From DASXRU01 sp034665305 (GTDB lineage: Bacteria; Acidobacteriota; Blastocatellia; Pyrinomonadales; Pyrinomonadaceae): 64,000 bases of DNA. A program made the position numbers and the translations under genes. Location of the stretch: positions 124,001 through 188,000 of the forward strand of contig JAXDFZ010000014.1 in NCBI GenBank assembly GCA_034665305.1. Reading direction: 5' to 3'. Every line of letters starts with the position of its first letter. Positions within the stretch are counted from its first letter, which is position 1. This document shows, piece by piece, positions 43,680 to 51,753 of the stretch. Under the pieces are notes generated by a model. The model was not told the DNA's origin and searched no databases. It saw nothing but the letters and a program-made list of their open reading frames with translations.

Positions 43680-45506
43680 ATGGGGTTTTTCTTACGTAAG
43701 AGCATTAAACTTGGCCCATTTCGGATCAACCTTTCGAAGTCAGGAATTGGGCTTTCGGGCGGGATCCGAGGTGCGAGAATTTCTGCTGGACCTAAGGGCA
43801 CCCAACTAAACTCAGGTCGGAAAGGTCTTTACTACCGTAAGCAGCTTACCAATCGAACCGCAGCTGGTGGTGGATGGCTCGCCCGTCTAATTGCTTACTG
43901 TTTCTCGCCCAAGCAGAGCGTCACGATCAGTCTCCCTCAGACTTCGTTTGGTGAGCAATTCCCCGAAAACATGAGTCCGCACTCATCCGATCAGCACGTG
44001 ACGCCATTGGTGAACTCCTCATTGCGACCGAACAAGATCCTGCCTCCCAAGCCCCATGTCTCTTATGAGAATTATTTTTTTCCTCCTATCGAGCTCTTAA
44101 ACGCCGGGCCGACAGAGACGCACCTGACTGATGAAGAATTGTTGGACACAGCAACAGGATTGGCTGAACGACTGAAGGAATTTGATGTTACGGGACAAAT
44201 CAAGCACATCTGCCCGGGGCCAATATTCACTACTTACGAATACCAGCCCGACCCAGGCGTCAAGTATTCACGCGTTACGAATTTGGAGGACGATCTCTGC
44301 CTTACTCTCAAAGCTGAATCGATCGACATTGAGCGCATTCCGGGCACAGCAAAGGTCGCCATTCGAGTTCCGAATCGGCAACGAGAAACAATCTATCTTC
44401 GTGACGCTATCGCATCCAGGCCCTTTCGGGAGTCAGCTTCTAAGCTCACCTTTGTGCTCGGCGAAACAGTCGATGGGCTGAGTTATGTCGTTGATTTGGC
44501 GAAGATGCCTCATCTGCTAATCGCCGGGGCACCGGGCATGGGTAAATCGGTTCTTCTGCATTCACTGATCATCTCTCTTCTCTATCGAGCCCGCCCAGAC
44601 GAAGTCAAATTAATCTTGATGGATTCGGCCGGGTTAGAGATGAACTTGTACTCAGATATTCCTCACTTGGCGGCTCCAGTTATTAAGGAGACCTCCTTGG
44701 CATCAGCTGTTCTTGACTGGACCGTGAACGAAATGGAGCGCCGTTATCGCGAGTTGTCTGGGTGGGGCGTCCGTGAAATTGAGGGTTACAACACCGAACT
44801 CATGGGTCGAAATCTCGTTAAGGAGTTTGATGAGCAAGGCGAACCTTGGCGGCCGCTGCCATATATCGTCCTCTGCATAGATGATTTGTCAGACCTGCTG
44901 ACCGATCGTCACGTTGAAAGCAGCATTTCCCGACTGGCGCAAAAAGGGCACAGTGTCGGAATCCATTTGGTACTGGCGACTCAACGCCCCTCTGTCGACG
45001 TGATCTCTGGTCTCATAAAAGCGAGCATACCGTCTCGCATCTCGTTTCGTGTTTCCTCAAAGATTGATTCACTGACTGTTATCAATGAGTCCGGTGCAGA
45101 AAAGTTGTTGGGCCGTGGCGACATGTTGTTTTCGGCGCCAGGTCTTTCGCATCCAGTGCGAGTTCACGGAGCCTGCGTGGAAGGGCCGGAAATTGGGCGC
45201 GTCAGCTCACATATTAGAACCCAGGGTCGTCCTGTCTACCAGTCCATAGATGAACTAAAGGGGCTTGATGATCCCGATGCAATCGACGAGCTATTTGAAG
45301 AAGCTGTGCGAATTTGTGTGGCAATGGGACGCGCCTCGACTTCTGGGCTTCAACGTCAATTACAAATTGGCTATGGCAGAGCGGCCGCTATCTTGGATAC
45401 AATGGAGAGCGAGGGCTTAATTGGTCAGGCAGATGATGCCAGACCACGTCCGGTGCTTAGCAAAGCCTATGAGATGGCGGCCGAGTGGGATGCAAGAAAT
45501 GGTTGA
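43680..45506 (+). CDS. DUF4236-FtsK/SpoIIIE fusion ATPase
   Basis: 608 residues. Residues 1-55 are a DUF4236 domain (MGFFLRKSIKLGPFRINLSK, then SGIGLSGGIRGARISAGPKG). From about 140 the protein follows FtsK: alpha domain (GPIFTTYEYQPDPGVKYSRV), beta RecA motor with Walker A GAPGMGKSV (about 282-290) and Walker B LCIDDLSDL (about 398-406), then a C-terminal gamma-type winged helix (TSGLQRQLQIGYGRAAAILD). The usual four membrane segments are absent, so it is a soluble DNA translocase. The normal DPKxxE motif reads DSAGLEM here and the Walker A Ser-Gly is Gly-Met, so the motor is divergent. The gamma domain suggests sequence-directed loading. Confidence 0.88.
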   Translation: MGFFLRKSIKLGPFRINLSKSGIGLSGGIRGARISAGPKGTQLNSGRKGLYYRKQLTNRTAAGGGWLARLIAYCFSPKQSVTISLPQTSFGEQFPENMSPHSSDQHVTPLVNSSLRPNKILPPKPHVSYENYFFPPIELLNAGPTETHLTDEELLDTATGLAERLKEFDVTGQIKHICPGPIFTTYEYQPDPGVKYSRVTNLEDDLCLTLKAESIDIERIPGTAKVAIRVPNRQRETIYLRDAIASRPFRESASKLTFVLGETVDGLSYVVDLAKMPHLLIAGAPGMGKSVLLHSLIISLLYRARPDEVKLILMDSAGLEMNLYSDIPHLAAPVIKETSLASAVLDWTVNEMERRYRELSGWGVREIEGYNTELMGRNLVKEFDEQGEPWRPLPYIVLCIDDLSDLLTDRHVESSISRLAQKGHSVGIHLVLATQRPSVDVISGLIKASIPSRISFRVSSKIDSLTVINESGAEKLLGRGDMLFSAPGLSHPVRVHGACVEGPEIGRVSSHIRTQGRPVYQSIDELKGLDDPDAIDELFEEAVRICVAMGRASTSGLQRQLQIGYGRAAAILDTMESEGLIGQADDARPRPVLSKAYEMAAEWDARNG

Positions 45507-45560
45507 GGGGCAGATGCTGATCTGTTCCATTACGCAAGTATCGGCTTAGACTCGAAGGAA

Positions 45561-46208
45561 ATGACAACTCTACCAGCAATAATTGATGGACAAAGGAATG
45601 TAATCTCCGGCTTCTATCAAGACCATCATGAAAAAGCGTGGTACATCCAGGCGTTTGAATACTTAGTACAGAGAAGGGTATTTGTTCAGAAAAGATTTGC
45701 TGAGTGCATGCCATATGTCGAAGTGCATGCTGAGAATTGCGACGCCTTCTCGTATCAATTTGCAAGCATTCTCAGGGATAGCGGAAGCGTCTTTAGCTCC
45801 GTGCTTGATGCGATGATAAAAGGCTCTGGGTTTGTAGTTCGGGGGCAAACCACCATCGCTGATTACAAATCATTTCTTAGAGCACAGGACAGCACGATAT
45901 ATCTGGCTAGTGTGCACTTTAGGAGCAGATTCCCGTACGGTTTGATCCTGCCGCTCTACTCATTGAAAACCCGCCGAAATAATCCGAGATGGTGGCTAGC
46001 TTACAATAAAGTGAAGCACTCCGAATACGATGAGTATCGCTCTGGAAATCTAGGCAATGCGGCGACCGCACTGGCGTCCTTAGTAATTCTCGAAACGATA
46101 TTCGGCATGCCAAGCACTGACCAGATCTGGACTAATATTGGACAGCAGTACCCGGAAGACTCCTTTGACATGAATACAATGGCGCGATTATTCCCGGGCT
46201 CAGAATAG
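45561..46208 (+). CDS. hypothetical helical protein with WWxAYNxVKH motif
   Basis: 215 residues, no membrane segment. The stretch NPRWWLAYNKVKHSEYDEYR followed by an Ala-rich helix (ATALASLVILETIF) is a pattern I recall from small helical proteins of the HEPN-like type encoded beside phage or defence genes, but no family name comes with certainty. The His-containing VKH could be part of an active site. It starts 54 bases after the FtsK-like gene on the same strand and may be co-transcribed. Intact. Confidence 0.55.
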   Translation: MTTLPAIIDGQRNVISGFYQDHHEKAWYIQAFEYLVQRRVFVQKRFAECMPYVEVHAENCDAFSYQFASILRDSGSVFSSVLDAMIKGSGFVVRGQTTIADYKSFLRAQDSTIYLASVHFRSRFPYGLILPLYSLKTRRNNPRWWLAYNKVKHSEYDEYRSGNLGNAATALASLVILETIFGMPSTDQIWTNIGQQYPEDSFDMNTMARLFPGSE

Positions 46209-46260
46209 AATTAAACGGAGGCGGTGCCACCAGCCAGGTTTTGTTGCCGGCCGGAATCGA

Positions 46261-47161
46261 GTGGTTGAACAAGCAGATTCTCACTTCCATGATGATTTCA
46301 AACAGACGATTGAGGCCGCGCTTGAGGAGGCATCGATCTTTGACATCGGTTCCTACGGTTGGCTTAACGAGAATGACCCGGATCCGGATTTTATTGGCCA
46401 TGCGATGTGGCAGATAAACGCCCCATCGCTAGACGAGAGGGCTCTTTTTGGAGAGAGCCGTGTGCGAATTCGTCCACGAGATATTGAAAAGGAAATACTC
46501 ACTTCAGGGGAAGACTTCTGGGGCCTCATGGAAGCATCACGCCTCTCGATAGGCATGGCGCTGGTCTGGAAACGCCGGGACGCAGGACAATCCCATTAAT
46601 GAGAGCTCGTTCTTCTGGCTGCACCACACCGATGCCTTTCTAAAGCTTGCCATTGCTTCGGATCGTTTGCGGGACCTGCTCATTATCGCGTGCACCGGAG
46701 CACACCCAAAGCTTTATAAGAATCAAAAACCCAAACCATTCTATGTAGCCCCATTCGAGAATGGTGGCGACCTAATTATCAAACGCGGAGTGCATGACCA
46801 GCATCTCGTTCAGCCGCTGAGTTCTCTTCCACTAATCGGGAACGAGTTGTATCAATACATTAGCCGGCGGAATGCGATCGTTCATGAAGTGGCCACACGC
46901 ATGGCGCGGTTTATTCGTAAGAGCATGTCGGATCTTCAGGAACGCTATGATGAGCAGCAAAAGAAACAACCTGAGGCGAACTCGCGGCGAAGCGGTGATG
47001 CGCTTCCTCAGACCAAGGCCAGCAAAAGAAAGACGGAATTGGAGGTTGATGGCGCCGTGGAAGAGTTGAAGCAATGGTATACATTATTGATCCATGCCAG
47101 TAACTATGTGTTTCAAATTGAATACTGGACTCGCCGGCTGTCCGTGCACACACGGGATTGA
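46261..47161 (+). pseudogene. frameshifted HEPN RNase-like gene
   Basis: Two open frames, 46261-46599 (GTG start) and 46667-47161, are parts of one gene. The second frame reads upstream without a stop as NPINESSFFWLHHTDAFLKL, and removing one base near 46570-46580 joins it to the first frame (GMALVWKRR then TQDNPINES). The joined protein would be about 300 residues. Its second half has SRRNAIVHEV: an Arg-Asn-x3-His, the canonical HEPN ribonuclease motif (codons 46868-46885), then a charged linker and a C-terminal helix. Either the gene is inactivated, or the sequence has an error, or expression depends on frameshifting. The upstream gene is on the same strand. Confidence 0.65.
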
Positions 47162-47215
47162 TCGCAGGAAGTTGAAGCGAACGGTCGCTACGCGCGGATG
47201 GATCCCCGCCGGTAT

Positions 47216-47803
47216 CTAAGAAGTTGGCAGTCTAGGTAAGGAAACCTTTAGGAACGAGGGGGCATCACTCGCGGATACGAGAATATATGCGGCCGGGCCA
47301 TGCAGACACGATATAGATCTCCATCCAAGAGATGAGAAATCAGGCTGGACGGATTGATCTAGGAACGCATATTTGTGGGTGATATAGAAGAGTAAGTCTA
47401 ATTTCCGGCGACGGCTCGGTGGATATCGAACGTCGGAAGCGGATTTCAGAATTAGAGGATAAGCATCGACGCATACTATGTCGCGAGCATCCGGAATATC
47501 GAAGAGTTCTTTCGGTTGAACAGCTGTCTTGGCCCTATCCAAGTCGGCGCGAACCTCCCATGAGCGGAAGGAGTAAGTATCGGGAATCTCCTTAAGTTGA
47601 AAATTTGCCTCAAGGAATCTCACATCGACGTCGTCATACTGATTTACTGAAATCAGCTCATCGTCCGAGGCCGAAATCGAAAGATTGCGCAAGAATTCGC
47701 GAACTACCCATCGCTCCCGCTCAGGCTTTCCCGCGTTAGAAAAGAAGCGCGCCTGTTCCTCGCGCCTGCGGCATTCGATTTCGATGAATTCTTTGTCAGT
47801 CAT
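47216..47803 (-). CDS. DUF1780-like protein
   Basis: 195 residues. The stretch FFSNAGKPERERWVVREFLR, followed by DVRFLEANFQLKEI, resembles the DUF1780 family of proteobacteria (FLSNARKWERERWV...), a putative nuclease-like fold of unknown function. The C-terminal part has a basic helix (PPSRRRKLDLLFYITHKYAF). Assignment is from memory of the N-terminal signature and is moderate. No neighbour suggests a role beyond the accessory setting. Coding sequence ends without disruption. Confidence 0.55.
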   Translation of the reverse strand: MTDKEFIEIECRRREEQARFFSNAGKPERERWVVREFLRNLSISASDDELISVNQYDDVDVRFLEANFQLKEIPDTYSFRSWEVRADLDRAKTAVQPKELFDIPDARDIVCVDAYPLILKSASDVRYPPSRRRKLDLLFYITHKYAFLDQSVQPDFSSLGWRSISCLHGPAAYILVSASDAPSFLKVSLPRLPTS

Positions 47804-47934
47804 TCGAGCTGTTTTCCTGCGTTCCCGACAAGCATTGGGCCCAACGGGTTATTATGCCGAGCCGTTGAGGGCAACTCGCTGCCGAATTCGATGCGGAATA
47901 TTTTATCGTAGCCCACATCATACACGCTTCCTGA

Positions 47935-48458
47935 TCACCCCGGAGGCTTACTCAGTCCCGCGAGCCGAATGTCCATGCTGGTGACGGCGCGGATCGCTTC
48001 CCTAAGAAGGTGCGCATAGAACCATTCGTCTGTCGGTTGCGACTCGAAGAGATAACGTTTCTTATAAAACGTATTTTTCGCCGCGGTAAGAGAACGCTTG
48101 AAGTCCGTGACCATGACGGCTTCCGGGTTAATCACGTCGAGGTGCGACAGAACGTGATCGGAGCGTACGATTCGGTCGAAGGCGTCACGTATGAGGTCTG
48201 TGTGTGAGACAATAGGGAATCAAACAGCTTTTCCCAATTGTGCTCTTCTAGTGGTGCGATGTTCGTGTCCAGTACGAAGAGGCATTTTAGGTAAAGTTCA
48301 ACCGCGAAGGAATCAACTAGCAATTGCGGCGCTGAGCAGCCCCACTCTTTGCCCTTTGCCTGTTGTTCGAGAATACGCGATGCCTCCGAGTAGTGCTCGG
48401 CTAGTTGGTACATCTTCCGATAGTCCGGGGTCGGCTTCGGCAATTTCACCTTTGGCAT
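47935..48458 (-). pseudogene. frameshifted HEPN-like gene
   Basis: On the minus strand the first frame (48458 to 48132) carries SFAVELYLKCLFVLD and EEHNWEKLFDSLL, a HEPN-type helix pair, then breaks at a CA repeat (plus strand TGTGTGTG at 48199-48206). Deleting one CA restores HTDLIRDAFDRIVRSDHVLS and reads on without stop into the second frame (48135 to 47935), ending FYAHLLREAIRAVTSM. The joined protein would be about 174 residues. Dinucleotide slippage is the likely cause. It resembles the gene at 40849-41559 in its first half. A GTGA overlap of the two frames could allow reinitiation, so it need not be dead. Confidence 0.65.
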
Positions 48459-48473
48459 TGATCAGACACTCCC

Positions 48474-48662
48474 TTAGAGGATCGGCACGTCTTCGTGTAA
48501 GCATGATACTGGGCGTCCCCACGTCCCGTCACTCTTCAACAGCACGGTGCGGCCGCCTCTTGTGGTCGGTACAGATTCTCGTGGAGTTGCTTTTGAGCTG
48601 GGCGGTCCTCGGGTTTGAGGTAAGGCTGTCGAGATGAGAAGGATCATCAGTAAGACGATCAT
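48474..48662 (-). CDS. small secreted protein
   Basis: 62 residues with a signal peptide (MIVLLMILLISTALPQ) and a short C-terminal part containing GRTVLLKSDGTWGR, a common motif of small SH3-like or Pro-rich secreted domains. AGGA stands before the ATG. It overlaps nothing and is divergent from the AlbA_2 gene. Could be the start of a longer protein that has lost its end; I recognise no full family. Confidence 0.4.
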   Translation of the reverse strand: MIVLLMILLISTALPQTRGPPSSKATPRESVPTTRGGRTVLLKSDGTWGRPVSCLHEDVPIL

Positions 48663-48755
48663 GGGCGCTTTCCTGAGGAATCCTTTCTTCGTAAGCTAGC
48701 CCAAGTACTAAAATGCACGGCAGATTGTAGCTTGCGATCATAATCCACGATTGCC

Positions 48756-49553
48756 TTGCGGCCGGTGCAGAACCCGATCTGGTACTGGTCTTCTACCTGC
48801 CAAATCGAATTGGAAGCTGAACAAGAAGAGCTGCTTCGTCTTGTCAACCGAAGGAGTGTACAAACAGCGCCGGACCACCTTTATTTGGAAACTCTTAGCC
48901 AGGAGCAGCTTTTGGCGGAACTCAACTGGACTGATGGGCGGACGAGACTATTAGTTGTAGCAAACGAACTGAAAGAGCGAGGACTTGTTCGCCGTGTTGG
49001 GGTTCAATGGAGAGCTTCGTATCGCGGGCTGGTTTGGGAAACGCGGCGCGGTCTAACGATCAATTCGCAATTTATCGATAAGCTTGTCGAGGAATGGGAA
49101 ACAACCAGCGTTGAATTCAAACGACAACTACAGCTCGAGACGGCGGATCAGAAAGCCGAATTCATAAAAGATGTGATCGGTCTTGCGAACACGCAGGTGA
49201 GCGGGCGTCGTTGGCTGGTAATAGGCTTTGATGACAAGACACGAGGGTTCCATGGCCCTCCGGATCCCCGAGTTAGCCAAAATCGGATCGAGCAGATTGT
49301 TGCCGAATACGCGGCACCGAATATCGATGTGCAGTACAAGGTTTTAACGTATCGCGCCGGAGATGTGGCGCTTCTCGAAGTTAAGCGTGACGCCGCTAAG
49401 CTGCCCTATGGCGTAGCGAAGGCGCTGGGCCTTCATAAAAGAATCGAAGTGGGACAGGTGTTTGTGCGTCACGGTTCTCAAGTCGAAGAGCCCACCGCGG
49501 GGGAACTACTGGCGCTTCAGGATGAAACAAATCGCGCAAAAGGGAAGCCGTAG
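48756..49553 (+). CDS. AlbA_2/Schlafen-type DNA-binding regulator
   Basis: 265 residues; the start (TTG at 48756, or the GTG at 48765) is uncertain, as there is no ribosome site or ATG. Residues about 35-100 read as a winged helix (LSQEQLLAELNWTDG, VANELKERGLVRRV). The rest is an AlbA_2 domain (PF04326): TTSVEFKRQLQLET, FIKDVIGLANTQVSGRRWL, IGFDDKTRGF, then YGVAKALGLHKRIEVGQVFV-RHGSQVEEPTAGEL. Such proteins are often transcription regulators or part of phage-defence loci. The typical ATP-binding GxxxxR block is recognisable but not diagnostic. Confidence 0.8.
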   Translation: MRPVQNPIWYWSSTCQIELEAEQEELLRLVNRRSVQTAPDHLYLETLSQEQLLAELNWTDGRTRLLVVANELKERGLVRRVGVQWRASYRGLVWETRRGLTINSQFIDKLVEEWETTSVEFKRQLQLETADQKAEFIKDVIGLANTQVSGRRWLVIGFDDKTRGFHGPPDPRVSQNRIEQIVAEYAAPNIDVQYKVLTYRAGDVALLEVKRDAAKLPYGVAKALGLHKRIEVGQVFVRHGSQVEEPTAGELLALQDETNRAKGKP

Positions 49554-49726
49554 GCAATGGCCGCGTACAGTGTGCTCTTGGATTTCCGATGCTGGTAGGT
49601 TTATTGAGAGAAGGCCAGACGCGTCGCGACCTCCGAGGTTGAAACTTCTCGGAATAGAGCCAGGGGACTTAAAGTTGGGCCATCGACTATACCGTAACGA
49701 CCAAGATCAGAACGTTCGGGCCGCGC

Positions 49727-50665
49727 CTAAGTAAAGTACGTGTTCTTATAGATTTCGCTCTCGAGACACGCTCTGTTTTGACAAACCAATTCGTACAACG
49801 CCTGAATATTGGGCCCAGCGCTGAACGGACAGCCTTCTTCGTGAAAAGACCAAGGACCGTATCTCGAGCGGAAGAGTTCGGTAAGATAGCGGCCCAATAA
49901 TAGTTCTACAGCAAAGACGGGTGCCACGACGTAGACTAGGAACTTTCTTAAGTAGATCGGTTTTATGGCATCACTCATGGACGATTGCGGGGGATGCGAT
50001 CCGTAGAAGATATCTGGCATAGGGCGCACCTTTCGATGAGATATATAGGGATAAAAATAGACCTCGTCGCTGTCCCAATACGGCTCTGACTCCTGGCCCC
50101 TATGGATGTAATCGTCGCGCACCCTCCGGATCGTGAGTCCCCAGGGAATAACTTCGCTTAAGAAGCTGAGGGGCGGACGAAAGGACAGATTATCTCGCGT
50201 GGCCCACTCCGCGAACTTGCCGAAGCTTTCTCGCTTCTTACCTCGAACCAGTGGCGCGTTATCGGAGAAAAGTAAGGCCAGCTTAAAGGTTGAGTCTAAG
50301 AATGATCTCGTGTTAGTGACGAGCTGCTCGACGTCAAGAGTTAAGCGGCTATGAAAGTCCCACTGAACCCACTCGTCATCTCGGTAATGCCTGAAATAGT
50401 AAAGGAAGTAATAAAGCAAGGTTGAGATGTTGTGGGAGTAATGGCGCTCCTCGCTATACAAGCGGAATGCCTGCTTCATGGGCGGGTCCGCCTTGTCTTC
50501 CTCAGTTTGCTGCAACAGGTTGAACGCGTGGATGAAGGGATCATCGAGCTTGACCTTGCTGTCGAGAGGAGGAATCGGAATAGGGTTCGGTGTGAACTCT
50601 CCTAAGAGATTCGCGATCGTGCTGAGCACCGTGTCATTCATACCGGTGGAACATATCATAATCAA
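49727..50665 (-). CDS. HEPN-like protein with R-D-x3-H motif
   Basis: 312 residues, helical, no membrane segment except a weak hydrophobic helix near 240-258. VRDDYIHRGQ contains Arg183-Asp184-x3-His188, the polar-residue form of the HEPN ribonuclease motif. Neighbouring helices (STFKLALLFSDNA, FRHYRDDEWVQWDFHSRL) match a four-helix HEPN bundle in character. No family could be named. It is the last gene before a small RNA/mini-ORF locus and is convergent with the AlbA_2 gene, separated by 173 bases without a gene. Intact. Confidence 0.6.
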   Translation of the reverse strand: MIMICSTGMNDTVLSTIANLLGEFTPNPIPIPPLDSKVKLDDPFIHAFNLLQQTEEDKADPPMKQAFRLYSEERHYSHNISTLLYYFLYYFRHYRDDEWVQWDFHSRLTLDVEQLVTNTRSFLDSTFKLALLFSDNAPLVRGKKRESFGKFAEWATRDNLSFRPPLSFLSEVIPWGLTIRRVRDDYIHRGQESEPYWDSDEVYFYPYISHRKVRPMPDIFYGSHPPQSSMSDAIKPIYLRKFLVYVVAPVFAVELLLGRYLTELFRSRYGPWSFHEEGCPFSAGPNIQALYELVCQNRACLESEIYKNTYFT

Positions 50666-50959
50666 CGCGCCGCTTGACCTCAGCCGTTGTTCTGGATGAA
50701 AGAGCAGGGAGCCGCAGACCGTTAAAAGTGTCGCCCGCTCTCCACTTGGGTTCGAGCACGGCTACGGCAGATAGCGGGCAAGGAACTGGCAAAGGTGGCG
50801 CGTCCGGTAGCGTTTTTGAGGCAGGGTTACAAGTTTTCAGTTGTATCAGTTATATCAGTACAGTGAAACGCTAGTCAGAGTTCGCGCCACTGCCGGGGCC
50901 GTGATATAGTTTTCTCACCAGTTGTTTGAGTTTGGGGTTTGCCTTTCTTCCCCAACAAT

Positions 50960-51007
50960 GTCGGCCCTAAAAAGCCGACGGCCTCCGATGCGTGAACATC
51001 GGAGGCC
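50960..51007 (+). promoter_or_regulatory. two adjacent perfect hairpins upstream of a mini-ORF
   Basis: GTCGGC (50960-50965) pairs with GCCGAC (50974-50979); directly after it GGCCTCCGATG (50980-50990) pairs with CATCGGAGGCC (50997-51007). The stems touch and the second is 11 bp, perfect. They stand 13 bases before an AAAGGAGG ribosome site, so they look like an mRNA leader structure or a terminator/antiterminator. The 290 bases upstream hold no gene. Confidence 0.6.
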
Positions 51008-51037
51008 GGAATGCAAAAAGAAAGGAGGGACAGAAAG

Positions 51038-51127
51038 ATGATCCACTTGAACATCAACTGTCGCTGTCTGGTGGTCGTGACCATGGATGCCAATGGTAAC
51101 GTCACGATCACTATCGGGCCGTTCTAA
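51038..51127 (+). CDS. 29-residue mini-ORF with strong ribosome site
   Basis: ATG to TAA, 29 codons, beginning MIHLNINCRC and ending TITIGPF. AAAGGAGG (51021-51028) stands 9 bases before the ATG, one of the strongest ribosome sites in the window, preceded by the tandem hairpins. The peptide has two Cys (CRC) and a hydrophobic middle (LVVVTM); it could be a small membrane or signalling peptide, a leader peptide or a type I-like toxin. No homologue known to me. A degenerate tRNA lies 30 bases downstream. Confidence 0.5.
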   Translation: MIHLNINCRCLVVVTMDANGNVTITIGPF

Positions 51128-51156
51128 GGGCGCAGGCCCTCAGAACTGTCAACATT

Positions 51157-51230
51157 GCTCCTGTAGCTCAGTTGGAAAGAGCATCCTGCATCTAAGCGGA
51201 AGGTCACTCGTTCAAGTCGAGTCAGGGGCA
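51157..51230 (+). tRNA. degenerate tRNA-Arg(TCT)-like gene
   Basis: A 74-base sequence folds as a tRNA: acceptor GCTCCTG with CAGGGGC (one G-T pair), D-arm GCTC-GAGC, T-arm ACTCG-CGAGT with loop TTCAAGT, discriminator A, no CCA encoded. The anticodon arm is faulty: TCC pairs with GGA, but the two inner positions are T-C and G-G mismatches, and base 33, almost always T, is A (loop CATCTAA, anticodon TCT). Four bases from TGCA to GCCT would restore a normal arm. It is therefore probably non-functional or specialised, as in mobile elements. A terminator follows immediately. Confidence 0.7.
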
Positions 51231-51238
51231 AAGGGAAG

Positions 51239-51278
51239 GGCGAAACTCGTTACAAGCGGGTTTCGCTCTTTCTTTTTC
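51239..51278 (+). terminator. Rho-independent terminator after the tRNA-like gene
   Basis: GCGAAAC (51240-51246) pairs with GTTTCGC (51260-51266), followed by TCTTTCTTTTT. It would end a transcript containing the mini-ORF and the tRNA-like sequence. Confidence 0.75.
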
Positions 51279-51753
51279 AAATAACACTTACGGCCGTTTC
51301 TCGTTAGGAAATACAGTCTAGACCGCTTTTCCTTGCCGTAAGACGCCAGTGGCGTCATATGTCATTGACATAGTACGAAACCTATAGGTTTGAAGTCAAA
51401 TTGCATGGTGCAACGGGTGCACGTGATTTGCGCCTATGCGCGTACGGCGATATTCATTGTGCATGGGCGGGCGCAACGGCTGATGACGGAAGAAAAGCGT
51501 CATTAGCGGCTGTTCAAGGAACACGGATATCCGCCGTGCGTTAAATGGCGCTTATCGCGTTACGGTTGAAAAAGGAGATTCGAAAAAGACTCGCGGCCTT
51601 CTGAAGAACAGGTTTGCGCCGGCAGGCCGATCTCTTGACGCAGCTCGGGGTGTATGGTGAATTGCGGCTGATCCGTCCAGTCGCCTGTGCCATCATTGCG
51701 CAGAATGAAGAAAGAGTACCAAGACATAACGTAACTGACTGTGCTCACTTTCA
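51279..51753. other. intergenic region with possible coding relic
   Basis: 475 bases. Around 51402-51570 a plus-strand frame reads ATG GTG CAA ... but has an internal TAG, continuing as FKEHGYPPCVKW; it might be a decayed gene, without a family I can name. Otherwise no repeat or gene. Confidence 0.3.
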
